DNA from: an uncultured Nioella sp.
GTDB lineage: Bacteria; Pseudomonadota; Alphaproteobacteria; Rhodobacterales; Rhodobacteraceae
Reading direction: 5' to 3'
NCBI GenBank assembly: GCA_947495575.1
Contig: CANLZL010000001.1
Location: 186,001 to 250,000, forward strand
DNA: 64,000 bases
Shown here piece by piece: positions 35,983 to 44,112 of this stretch (within the stretch, counting starts at the first letter, position 1; every line of letters starts with the position of its first letter). The notes beneath the pieces were generated by a model that was not told the DNA's origin, made no database searches, and saw only the letters and a program-made list of their open reading frames with translations. The position numbers and the translations under genes are program-made.

Positions 35983-37290
35983 ATGGATCCGATTACAATT
36001 GGTATGCTGTCGGTGGTCGCGATTGTCGTCTTGGTCTACCTTGGGCTCTATATTCCCGTAGCCCTTGGCCTCGTCTCGTTCTTGTCCATCTGGTTGATGT
36101 CAGGACGACCAATCCTTGCGTTCAACTTTCTGAAAGTGGCTGTCGGTGACGGGGTTACTGAATACAATTTTGCAACCATCCCGCTATTCACATTGATGGG
36201 GCTTTTGGTGTCAAAGGCGCGATTGGGCCGAGATATCTATGATGTGATGAATTCTGCCTTTCGGCGCGTCCTTGCCGGAATTGGCATGGCGACTGTGGGT
36301 GCTAATGCCATTTTTGCCGCCGTAACCGGATCGTCCATTGCGTCCGCATCGGTCTTTACCAAGATCGCAGTGCCGCAAATGTTGCGCTACAACTATAATA
36401 AGCGGTTTGCGGTTGGCGTTGTCGCCGGTTCTTCCGTCTTGGGCATGATCATTCCGCCATCTGCGATGCTGATCATCTATTCCTTCGTGGCCGAAGTCTC
36501 GGTCGGCGACATGTTTCTTGCGGGTATCATTCCGGGGCTGTTGTTGACGGCTGTTTATATGGTCGCGATTTTCCTGATGGCACGGTTCTGGCCGTCCTTC
36601 ATCGGAACAGACATCAAGGCCGACAATCTACCCGCGATGGACGGCAAAGAAATGTTCAACAAGGCGTGGCCGGTAATTGCATTGATCCTGTTGGTGTTGG
36701 GCGGCATTTATACAGGCTGGCTGACCCCTGTAGAGGCTGGCGCCGCGGGAGCAGCGCTTGCCTTATTTGTAGCTTTGGTCCGTCAGTCCATTTCACGAAG
36801 AGAATTCTGGGAGACATTGGTCGAAACCGGCCACATCAGCGCGGCGATCCTGTTGCTGATTGCAATGGCGTCTTTCTACAGCCGGATGTTGGGCTACGCC
36901 GGCTTGCCCAATCAACTGGATGCAGTGTTGCAGGATTGGGATCTTTCGTTCTTCCAGATCATGCTGTTGTACGTGATCCTGATGCTTATTTTGGGCACTC
37001 TGCTGGATACCGCGTCGATCATTCTGATCGTTGTGCCCTTGTTTATCACTCTCATCGAAGGGATGGGATTTAGCCTGATCTGGTTCGGCATAGTCACGGT
37101 GATTGGCGCAGAAATCGGATTGCTGACACCGCCACTGGGCATCTCGTGTTTTGTCATTAAAAGCACGCTGAATGATCCGAATATCTCATTGAAAGATGTG
37201 TTCCTGGGCTCATTGCCGTTCGCGTTTTTGATGCTGTTGATTCTGATGGTGATCATCCGATACCCAATCCTGTCCACCGCCCTTCTTTAA
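35983..37290 (+). CDS. TRAP transporter large permease (DctM)
   Basis: A 435-residue membrane protein with about 12 hydrophobic segments. Typical DctM stretches are GANAIFAAVTGSSIASASVFTK, VVAGSSVLGMIIPPSAMLII and IGAEIGLLTPPLGISCFVIK. It uses the sodium gradient to import the substrate delivered by the upstream binding protein. The next gene (dioxygenase) starts 21 bases on, so the imported compound is probably an aromatic acid or related ring-cleavage substrate; this is inference. Confidence 0.95.
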   Translation: MDPITIGMLSVVAIVVLVYLGLYIPVALGLVSFLSIWLMSGRPILAFNFLKVAVGDGVTEYNFATIPLFTLMGLLVSKARLGRDIYDVMNSAFRRVLAGIGMATVGANAIFAAVTGSSIASASVFTKIAVPQMLRYNYNKRFAVGVVAGSSVLGMIIPPSAMLIIYSFVAEVSVGDMFLAGIIPGLLLTAVYMVAIFLMARFWPSFIGTDIKADNLPAMDGKEMFNKAWPVIALILLVLGGIYTGWLTPVEAGAAGAALALFVALVRQSISRREFWETLVETGHISAAILLLIAMASFYSRMLGYAGLPNQLDAVLQDWDLSFFQIMLLYVILMLILGTLLDTASIILIVVPLFITLIEGMGFSLIWFGIVTVIGAEIGLLTPPLGISCFVIKSTLNDPNISLKDVFLGSLPFAFLMLLILMVIIRYPILSTALL

Positions 37291-37311
37291 TTCTGCCGGA
37301 GCCCATGACCT

Positions 37312-38187
37312 ATGAAGAACGTCACAATTGACACCATCACACAGGCCTTCGTGGACTACTGCGCGGACGACACGGACCCGCGCACGATGTTCGTGCTGCA
37401 AAAACTGGTGGAACATTTGCACGCTTTCGCAAAAGAGACCCAGTTAACGCATGCGGAATGGAGCCGCGCGCTGAAGTTTGCCACTGATGCGGGCAAGATC
37501 ACAGATGATGAACGCAACGAGTTTGTCTTGATTTCTGATGTGACCGGTTTGTCCTCTTTGGTAGATATGATCGGCTCTCAGCATGATGGAACTTCCTCTA
37601 GTGTTCTGGGTCCTTTTCACTCCGTAGGCGCGCCGTTGCTTCCAGTGGGTGGTGATCTGAAGAAAGACAACGAGGGTGCCACGGTTGTTATCGAAGGCTA
37701 TGTGCGTGACCTGGACGGCAACCCTGTAGAAGGCGCATTGATCGAGCTATGGCAGACTGCTGAAAATGGTCTCTACTATGCCCAGGACGGGGGGCAGGAT
37801 GACTTCAACCTGACGTGCTCCATGAAGACGGGCGCTGATGGGCGCTATGCAATGACCACGGTGAAGCCTGCGCCCTATAAAGTGCCCGATGATGGCCCAG
37901 TTGGTGAGCTTTTCCGGGCAACGGGTCGCACGCCTTGGCGCCCGTCACACCTGCATTTCATCGTGCAGGCCGACGGGCTGAAGTCGCTTGTCACCGAAGT
38001 CTTCGCAAACGGTGATCCGTACCTGGACCAGGACGCTGTGTTTGGCGTGCGAAGTGACCTGATTATGGACTACGTCGAATGCGATGATCTTGATGCTCTG
38101 CCCGATGATCTGGAGATCGGTCGCAACGCGACGATCCCCTATTTCAAAGTCGATTTTGACTTTGTTCTAGTCCCTGAAAACCCATAA
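37312..38187 (+). CDS. intradiol ring-cleavage dioxygenase (hydroxyquinol 1,2-dioxygenase-like)
   Basis: A 291-residue intradiol dioxygenase of the catechol/hydroxyquinol type. It has the helical N-terminal dimerisation domain (to about residue 100), the start of the catalytic fold VVIEGYVRDLDGNPVEGALIELWQ, and the expected Fe(III) ligands: a Tyr near LYYAQDG, Tyr in PAPYKVP, and two His in RPSHLHFI. It opens an ortho-diol ring to a muconate-type acid. The length suits hydroxyquinol 1,2-dioxygenase, but the exact substrate needs assay. It is part of the RutE/OsmC/TRAP/HMGL operon. Confidence 0.9.
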   Translation: MKNVTIDTITQAFVDYCADDTDPRTMFVLQKLVEHLHAFAKETQLTHAEWSRALKFATDAGKITDDERNEFVLISDVTGLSSLVDMIGSQHDGTSSSVLGPFHSVGAPLLPVGGDLKKDNEGATVVIEGYVRDLDGNPVEGALIELWQTAENGLYYAQDGGQDDFNLTCSMKTGADGRYAMTTVKPAPYKVPDDGPVGELFRATGRTPWRPSHLHFIVQADGLKSLVTEVFANGDPYLDQDAVFGVRSDLIMDYVECDDLDALPDDLEIGRNATIPYFKVDFDFVLVPENP

Positions 38188-38213
38188 TTCTGACCTGAAA
38201 AAGGATAAAACAG

Positions 38214-39425
38214 ATGCGCGAAACACATCTTGAAGACGGCAAATGGTGGGTCAGCCCCTATAACTTTGAGAAAGACGTCCGTGACGGTTTGAACCTTCCG
38301 GCCAAGGTGGAAATCCATGACGCGACATTGCGTGACGGCGAGCAAACACCGGGTGTCGTGTTCTCTGTTGACGATAAGATCGAAATTGCGACCAAGCTGA
38401 ACGAATTGGGCGTCGACCGGATCGAGGCCGGGATGCCTGCCGTATCGCCCGATGATCAAGTCGCGATCAAGGAAATCTCCAAGCTGGGCTTAAAGTCGAA
38501 GATATTCACCTTTGCGCGCGCAATTCAGAAGGATATCGATCTGGCGTTGGAATGTGGCGCGGACGGAGTTGTGATTGAGGTGCCAATTGGGTACCCCAAG
38601 CTCGTCACGCAATTCGGTTGGACATGGGAAGACGTGGCAAAGAAGACAGCGCCGGTCATCAATTACGCCCGCGAAAACGGGTTACACGCGCTGTTCTTTC
38701 CCTATGATACGACCCGCGCGCGCAAGGACGACCTGACGAACTTGTGCAACTACATCATGGACAATGCGCCGCCGGATTCGATTGGCATTGTTGACACTAT
38801 GGGCTGTGCGACACCTGAGGCGATCAAACATATGGTGCGATGGGTCAACGAGATGACAGGCCTGCCGATTGAGATCCACACCCACAATGATTTCGGCATG
38901 GGCGTCGCCACCGAACTGGCCGCTGTGACCGCCGGCGCCGTTTGCGTGCATTCCTGTGCCAATGGGCTGGGCGAACGTACAGGTAATGCCGCATTGGAAG
39001 AACTGATGATGGGTTTGCACCTGCTCTACGGTTATGACACGCAATATAAGCTGGACAAAATCCCCGAGCTGGCAGAAATGATCGCGCAGAAATCAAATAT
39101 ACCAATCGCACGCAATAAACCGGTGTTGGGCCATGGAAATTTCATTCGCGAAAGCGGCATTGGCATCAACTATGTCATGAATGACCCGCTAGTGATGTTT
39201 GCCACGCATCCTTCGCTGACCGGTAAGGAAGGAGAGGTTGTGTTGGGTAAGAAATCCGGCAAAGCCTCAATCATCTATAAGATGGGTGAACTCGGCATGG
39301 GAGAACTTGAGGACGAAAAGATCGGCGCGATCCTCGATCAAGTGAAAAAAGCTGGTATTGCCAAGCGCGATGTTCTGACGAACGAAGAATTCGCCAACAT
39401 CGTGGCAAGTGTCAAAGCGGCCTAA
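38214..39425 (+). CDS. HMGL/isopropylmalate synthase-like (DRE-TIM) enzyme
   Basis: A 403-residue DRE-TIM metallolyase. The signature DATLRDGEQTPGV is at about residue 37, HTHNDFGMGVA (metal ligands) near 223 and NGLGERTGNAALEEL near 250; a C-terminal segment like that of homocitrate synthases lacks a regulatory LeuA domain. It could condense or cleave acyl-CoA/oxoacid substrates. In a ring-cleavage operon with TRAP genes, a lyase acting on a ring-fission product is the best guess, inference only. Confidence 0.88.
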   Translation: MRETHLEDGKWWVSPYNFEKDVRDGLNLPAKVEIHDATLRDGEQTPGVVFSVDDKIEIATKLNELGVDRIEAGMPAVSPDDQVAIKEISKLGLKSKIFTFARAIQKDIDLALECGADGVVIEVPIGYPKLVTQFGWTWEDVAKKTAPVINYARENGLHALFFPYDTTRARKDDLTNLCNYIMDNAPPDSIGIVDTMGCATPEAIKHMVRWVNEMTGLPIEIHTHNDFGMGVATELAAVTAGAVCVHSCANGLGERTGNAALEELMMGLHLLYGYDTQYKLDKIPELAEMIAQKSNIPIARNKPVLGHGNFIRESGIGINYVMNDPLVMFATHPSLTGKEGEVVLGKKSGKASIIYKMGELGMGELEDEKIGAILDQVKKAGIAKRDVLTNEEFANIVASVKAA

Positions 39426-39439
39426 GCGGAGGAAGAACC

Positions 39440-40099
39440 ATCCCTTTCCAGTCCCTTCCAACACAGTCTGAATCATCGACCAAGCTTGCTTACAGGCAGC
39501 TGCGGGAGATGCTTTTGACCGGCGGACTTGCACCCGGAGAAAAACTAAAGATCGACCGGTTGCGAAAAGTTCTGGACATGGGAGCATCGCCTATTCGGGA
39601 GGCATTAAGTCTGCTTGTGTCGGATCAGTTGGTGGTCCGGCATGAGCAACGTGGATTTCAGGCTGCGTTGACGAGCCGTGAAAACTTCGACGAAATTCTT
39701 AGCCTGCGCAGCACACTCGAGAGCAAAGCGCTGCGCCAAAGCATAGAGCGCGCCACGCCTGAATGGATCGAGAATCTAGTTTTGGTCCACCACCGTATGA
39801 ACCGCATGAAATCCGCAGGCACAAATGCGTTCGAGGTAGAACACAAGAAGTTCCATATGGCCCTGATCGGCAACTGCAACTCACCCCTATTGATGCGTAT
39901 TTGCGACCAGCTCTACGACCTCAATATCCGCTATCGGTACATTGCGGGGCGGTCAAAGGACTACAAAGGACGAAAAGTAGACGATGAGCATCGGGACATT
40001 TTGGATGCCGTCATCGCTGAGGAGCCCGACGTAGCCGTAAGGCTATTGTTGTTGCACTATGAGAGAACCGGCGACTTCTTGAAAACCTATATCGAATAA
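39440..40099 (+). CDS. GntR family transcriptional regulator (FCD type)
   Basis: A ~219-residue GntR regulator. The winged helix shows LAYRQLREMLLTGGLAPGEKLKIDRL and GASPIREALSLLVSDQLV; the C-terminal domain has HKKFHMALIGNC and YRDI-like DEHRDILDAVIAEE, as in FCD ligand-binding domains. The first in-frame ATG (39509) would cut the N-terminal DNA-binding helix. Upstream in frame, an ATC at 39440 lies 6 bases after GGAGGA and gives a full family-like N-terminus, so I place the start there; a mutated ATG is possible. It likely controls the upstream operon. Confidence 0.7.
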   Translation: MPFQSLPTQSESSTKLAYRQLREMLLTGGLAPGEKLKIDRLRKVLDMGASPIREALSLLVSDQLVVRHEQRGFQAALTSRENFDEILSLRSTLESKALRQSIERATPEWIENLVLVHHRMNRMKSAGTNAFEVEHKKFHMALIGNCNSPLLMRICDQLYDLNIRYRYIAGRSKDYKGRKVDDEHRDILDAVIAEEPDVAVRLLLLHYERTGDFLKTYIE

Positions 40100-40346
40100 T
40101 GCAGATATTTGCTTTTGAACGGTCTTTCACTCTCTGGGCGCTATTCAAATTCTGATTTCCTGGCGTTGGGCAATGTTCCACGCGTTGAAACCCGCTGTCC
40201 CAATTGCAGGTTTTGCCCTGCAAAATCGAAATCTGGCAATCCACCAATCTCGGGCTGCGGCTGCGAATTATGATAAAGCGGGTTGCAGACGCAGAACCAC
40301 GACTTTGGTTGGACGGTGTCTAAGGACGTCCGCAATACACTCTTGA
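40100..40346. other. intergenic gap between convergent regulators
   Basis: About 247 bases between the GntR and LysR gene ends. I see no terminator with a T tract and no gene. A minus-strand open frame that runs on from the LysR region has an odd tail but no known family. Confidence 0.35.
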
Positions 40347-41252
40347 TTACGCCAGCCAAGTTGGATGATTTCCGACATGCTGGATCAGAAAATCGATCAG
40401 GACCCGAACCTTGGCCGAAACAACATTGCTCTTGGGGTAGATCAGCCAAAGGCTGGGTTGATTTGCGACCGTATGTTCCGGGAGAACGCGCCGTAGCGTA
40501 CCGTTGGCAAGCTCTTCATGGATCAGCCAGAGCGAGTTTATGGATATCCCGGCGCCGTCTAGTGTCGCCTTTTTCTGTGTCATGCCATTGTTCATGATAA
40601 GTCGATAGGCCGCGTGTTTCGGCGCAAAATCGGATGTCTGACCAGCAATCGATACCAACGGCGTTGGGTTCAGATCTCGAAACCCGATGAGCCGGTGCGC
40701 TGCAAGGTCATCCGGGCTTTGCGGTGTTCCGTGCCGTTCCAAATAATCAGGCGCAGCGCACAGGATACGGGTGTCATCAGCCAGCTTTCGGGCGGTCAGA
40801 CTGCTGTCTTCCAGAACGGAATTGCGCAGCGCTAGGTCATAGCTGCCCTCGATCAGATTGAACTGTGCATCCGACAAATGCAGATCAAGGGTGAGATCGG
40901 GGTACTCATCCATGAACTTCGGCAAGATCGGCGCGATATAGATTTGCGCAAAGGTGCTGGGCGCGGCAAAGCGTAAGCGCCCGCTTATTCTGGTCTTACC
41001 CTTTCCCAAGGCCGCCATCGCGGTTTCTTCTTGGGCAATTATTTCGCGCGCATAGGGAAGAAAATCCTGACCCTCGGATGATAGCGAAATTTTTCGCGTT
41101 GTGCGGTGCAAAAGTTCTGCCCCTAACAAATGTTCCAGCTTTGCGATGCGTGTGCTTGCAACGGCCGGAGCCATGCCAAGTTCTCGTCCGGCAGAACTGA
41201 TGTTGAGGCGGTCACTAGCAAGGACGAAAAGCCGTAGGGTTTGGGTGTCCAT
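40347..41252 (-). CDS. LysR family transcriptional regulator
   Basis: A 301-residue LysR regulator. N-terminal wHTH: MDTQTLRLFVLASDRLNISSAGRELGMAPAVASTRIAKLEHLLGAELLHRTTRKI; the substrate-binding domain follows, with LRFAAPSTFAQIYIAPILPKF. It is transcribed away from the CmcJ-like/SDR/2OG-oxygenase genes and probably controls them through the 96-base shared promoter region. Confidence 0.92.
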   Translation of the reverse strand: MDTQTLRLFVLASDRLNISSAGRELGMAPAVASTRIAKLEHLLGAELLHRTTRKISLSSEGQDFLPYAREIIAQEETAMAALGKGKTRISGRLRFAAPSTFAQIYIAPILPKFMDEYPDLTLDLHLSDAQFNLIEGSYDLALRNSVLEDSSLTARKLADDTRILCAAPDYLERHGTPQSPDDLAAHRLIGFRDLNPTPLVSIAGQTSDFAPKHAAYRLIMNNGMTQKKATLDGAGISINSLWLIHEELANGTLRRVLPEHTVANQPSLWLIYPKSNVVSAKVRVLIDFLIQHVGNHPTWLA

Positions 41253-41262
41253 TTTATACTTT

Positions 41263-41310
41263 TTCGGAATAGTGAAATCATTTCTGAGTAGTTTTTATAT
41301 TTTTTCAGAA
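41263..41310. promoter_or_regulatory. repeated TTC(G/A)GAA sites in the LysR-divergent promoter region
   Basis: The AT-rich gap between the divergent LysR and CmcJ-like genes carries TTCGGAA (41263-41269), TTCTGA (41282-41287) and TTCAGAA (41304-41310); the last two form an inverted repeat with a 17-base spacer. Such spaced dyads are expected for LysR binding. The site is a candidate only. Confidence 0.4.
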
Positions 41311-41348
41311 GTGTATGTCAAAGGTCTCGGCAAACAAGGGACCGCAAC

Positions 41349-42128
41349 ATGACACAAACAGCCTCGGTCAATTACCATGTCCATAAACCCGTGCGGCAGG
41401 CGTTTGAGCTTGATGCGGGCGGTATTGTGGGCAATTTGATTTCGCCTGAACTCGTCGCGACCAGGGTAGGTGTTTCCGACGAACGCGCCGTCGGAGTTTC
41501 GGCGACATTCGAGTGTGACTCTGTCGGCTTTGCCGAGATTCCGACGAAAGTGCTATCCTTTGAAACGGGTACCGGATGGCAAACCATCTATGACCGCGAG
41601 CTGGCAAACCTATTGATTTCAGCCATCGACGCGCAGGAGGTCATCGTCTTCGATCACACTATTCGTGTCGATGACCCGAATGCTGACCGCAAACCGGCCC
41701 GAAACGTGCACAGCGATTATAGCGTAGAGGGCGCCAAGCAGCGTCTGATCGATATCTTGGGAGAGGAACGGGCCGCGGAGTGGAGCAAAGGCCATTACGC
41801 GTTCGTGAACGTTTGGCGTCCGGTGGCAGCACCAATCAATTCGGCGCCGCTTGGATTTATCCTTCCCAAAAGTGTTGCTGAAGAAGACTGGATCTTGCTT
41901 GACCTGATTTACCCGGATCGAGTGGGGCAAATCTTGGGACTGGCGGCCAACCCCGATCATGAATGGATCTATATGTCCAAGATGACGCCGGATGACGTCG
42001 CGTATTTCAATATCTTTGACAATAATGGCCGTCCCACGGTCGCGCATAGCGCGCTGGACATGGTCGAAGACCCAAGCATTCAAACAATCCGCAAAAGCAT
42101 CGAGAGCCGGACTCTCGTTCGATACTGA
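41349..42128 (+). CDS. CmcJ/NvfI-like oxygenase
   Basis: A 259-residue protein resembling the CmcJ/AsaB/NvfI family: NLISPELVATRVGV, DHTIRVDDPNADRKPARNVHSDYSVEGAKQRL, and HYAFVNVWRPVAAPI. These Fe-dependent, cephem-methoxylase-like proteins modify natural products or take part in unusual oxidations; here the substrate is unknown. The His-x-Asp in NVHSDYS could be metal ligands. It starts the LysR-divergent trio. Confidence 0.75.
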   Translation: MTQTASVNYHVHKPVRQAFELDAGGIVGNLISPELVATRVGVSDERAVGVSATFECDSVGFAEIPTKVLSFETGTGWQTIYDRELANLLISAIDAQEVIVFDHTIRVDDPNADRKPARNVHSDYSVEGAKQRLIDILGEERAAEWSKGHYAFVNVWRPVAAPINSAPLGFILPKSVAEEDWILLDLIYPDRVGQILGLAANPDHEWIYMSKMTPDDVAYFNIFDNNGRPTVAHSALDMVEDPSIQTIRKSIESRTLVRY

Positions 42129-42172
42129 AACACGCAAGGCATAGCCAATTGCCACAGATTGAAAGCCACACC

Positions 42173-42961
42173 ATGTCAAAGACAATCCTCATAACTGGTG
42201 CCACCGATGGTATCGGCCTTTTGACCGCCAAAACCCTCGCTGCAGATGGTCACAACGTTCTGTTGCATGGTCGCAGTTCGGCAAAACTTGCAGCTGCGGC
42301 ACAGGAGGTCGGCGGCGGGCCGGAAACATATTCGGCGGATCTTAGTAACTTGGCCGATGTCCAAGCGATGGCCGCAGAGATTCGAATGGCGCATACTCGC
42401 CTTGATGTATTGATAAACAATGCAGGGGTCCTCAAACTGCCGAACCCTATGACGGCTGAAGGATACGACGCACGATTTGTGGTGAACACGTTCGCGCCCT
42501 ATGTCCTGACGCGTGCACTTCTGCCGATTATTCCCAAAGGTGGTCGCATCGTTAATTTGTCGTCTGCGGCTCAGGCGCCCATTGATTTGGACGCCCTTCG
42601 CGGACGCAAGCGATACGATGACATGGGGGCATATGCGCAAAGCAAACTGGCAATCACGATCTGGACCCGAGAGCTGGCAAAGGAGCTCGGCGATGGTCCG
42701 GTTGTTGTCGCTGTAAACCCCGGTTCGCTCTTGGCCTCGAAGATGGTGAAGGAAGGATTCGGCGTCGCTGGAAAAGACCTCGGGATTGGTGCCTCCATCC
42801 TTCGGGATGCTGCCCTGGATCCAGCATTTTCCGACGCGAGTGGCAAGTATTTCGACAATGACAATCATGCTTTCGCCAATCCGCATGCTGCAGCTTTGGA
42901 TGCTAAACATAGTGCGAGTGTCATGGCCGCCATCAATGAGGCCATTACCGATCTTGGCTAA
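42173..42961 (+). CDS. short-chain dehydrogenase/reductase
   Basis: A 262-residue SDR. Cofactor motif TGATDGIGLLTAKTLA near residue 8, NNAGVLK near 80, Ser in IVNLSSAAQ and YAQSK (Tyr-x-x-x-Lys) near 159; the long C-terminal part includes PGSLLASKM. It resembles retinol-dehydrogenase-like SDRs. Start ATG at 42173 is preferred because the Rossmann fold begins there; an upstream TTG is open but unneeded. It is between the two oxygenase genes. Confidence 0.9.
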   Translation: MSKTILITGATDGIGLLTAKTLAADGHNVLLHGRSSAKLAAAAQEVGGGPETYSADLSNLADVQAMAAEIRMAHTRLDVLINNAGVLKLPNPMTAEGYDARFVVNTFAPYVLTRALLPIIPKGGRIVNLSSAAQAPIDLDALRGRKRYDDMGAYAQSKLAITIWTRELAKELGDGPVVVAVNPGSLLASKMVKEGFGVAGKDLGIGASILRDAALDPAFSDASGKYFDNDNHAFANPHAAALDAKHSASVMAAINEAITDLG

Positions 42962-43000
42962 CGCACCGGCGTGACCAAATTCCCAAATCAGTGAGATCAG

Positions 43001-43915
43001 ATGATGCAACAAACATCCCTAACCCGCGCCCGCGCGATCGAACGTCCTTCTCGTAACGCAATCCTGCAACGCCACCCATCGGTACATACTTTTTGGAACC
43101 AAAACCGCGCTTTGTTCCAAGAAGCCTGGGCCGAGTGGGAGACCACGGATGATGGCAAGGCGGTCGCGTTGGACGAGAAACTCTATGACGACAAATTACG
43201 CGCGGCCGTAACTCAGGCCTGGAAAGAACCGGAACAGGAAAGCGCTGTCCGCGATCTTTGGGAGGAAGTCTTCCCCGGCGTTTATAAAACCCAGTTTTTC
43301 GATCCTGATCGCCTGTCTGTGCTTCGCACCTACATGGACAAAACAGCCTGTGCCGACATTCCGCTGCGTCCGCCCTACGGGATTTCCCTGAACCGGGGCG
43401 GCGCGATGTTGGACCGCCGCTCCGAAGGCTATCTGGCAGCCCCCAAATTCCAAGCGTTTTATGAGAGTCTTATGGATCGCTACATGCGCCCAATCTCGCG
43501 GATGCTGTTTCCAGATATCGTCGGTTATGACACGCAGACTTTTGGCTTCTCGATCCAATGGCAGGCGGATGCCGATACATCTTTACGCGCGCATACTGAC
43601 GCATCGGCCGTGACACTGAATATCAACTTGAACCTTCCCGGAGAAGATTTTGAAGGGTCTGGCGTTCGGTTCTTCGACAGGGCAACGGGAAAGGTTGATG
43701 AGCTAACTTTCGCTCCGGGCACAGCCTTGATCCACCATGGCAACGTACCGCACGAGTCCATGCCAATCACAGAGGGCGAACGATCAAATTTTGTTCTTTG
43801 GCTTTATGGAGAACATGGTCAGGTTCCGCATCTTGGTGGGGCGCCCAAACCCATCGAGCCACGCGAACGTTGGAAAACGCCCGAAGTTGTAAGCGATGGC
43901 TTCGCGCCGTTCTAA
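43001..43915 (+). CDS. 2-oxoglutarate/Fe(II)-dependent oxygenase
   Basis: A 304-residue protein with the Fe(II)/2OG facial triad: LRAHTDASAVTLNINLNLPGEDFEGSGVRFF supplies His-x-Asp, and IHHGNVPHESMPITEGERSNFVLWLYG supplies the distal His and the 2OG-binding Arg, as in prolyl-4-hydroxylase-like enzymes. The substrate is unknown. It is the third gene of the LysR-divergent trio. The ATG pair at 43001/43004 leaves the exact start open. Confidence 0.88.
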   Translation: MMQQTSLTRARAIERPSRNAILQRHPSVHTFWNQNRALFQEAWAEWETTDDGKAVALDEKLYDDKLRAAVTQAWKEPEQESAVRDLWEEVFPGVYKTQFFDPDRLSVLRTYMDKTACADIPLRPPYGISLNRGGAMLDRRSEGYLAAPKFQAFYESLMDRYMRPISRMLFPDIVGYDTQTFGFSIQWQADADTSLRAHTDASAVTLNINLNLPGEDFEGSGVRFFDRATGKVDELTFAPGTALIHHGNVPHESMPITEGERSNFVLWLYGEHGQVPHLGGAPKPIEPRERWKTPEVVSDGFAPF

Positions 43916-43956
43916 ACATGGTTGGGACCCTCCCAGAACCTGAAATGATGACGGCG

Positions 43957-43983
43957 ATGGGCGAGGCTGAATAACTCGCCCAT
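43957..43983 (+). terminator. stem-loop between convergent genes
   Basis: Perfect 9-bp arms ATGGGCGAG (43957-43965) and CTCGCCCAT (43975-43983) with a 9-base loop, 42 bases after the oxygenase gene stop. There is no T tract, so it may stop transcription only partly. Confidence 0.5.
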
Positions 43984-44112
43984 TACTGCCATAGTCCGCA
44001 TCATGCGCAAACAGTGTCGGCGCACAGTATGATGACATGCGAATGGTTGGGTATAGCCTACAAAACCGAGCGAAACTGCCAAACGCACGGGTTGCGACAT
44101 GGGTGAGTTTGG

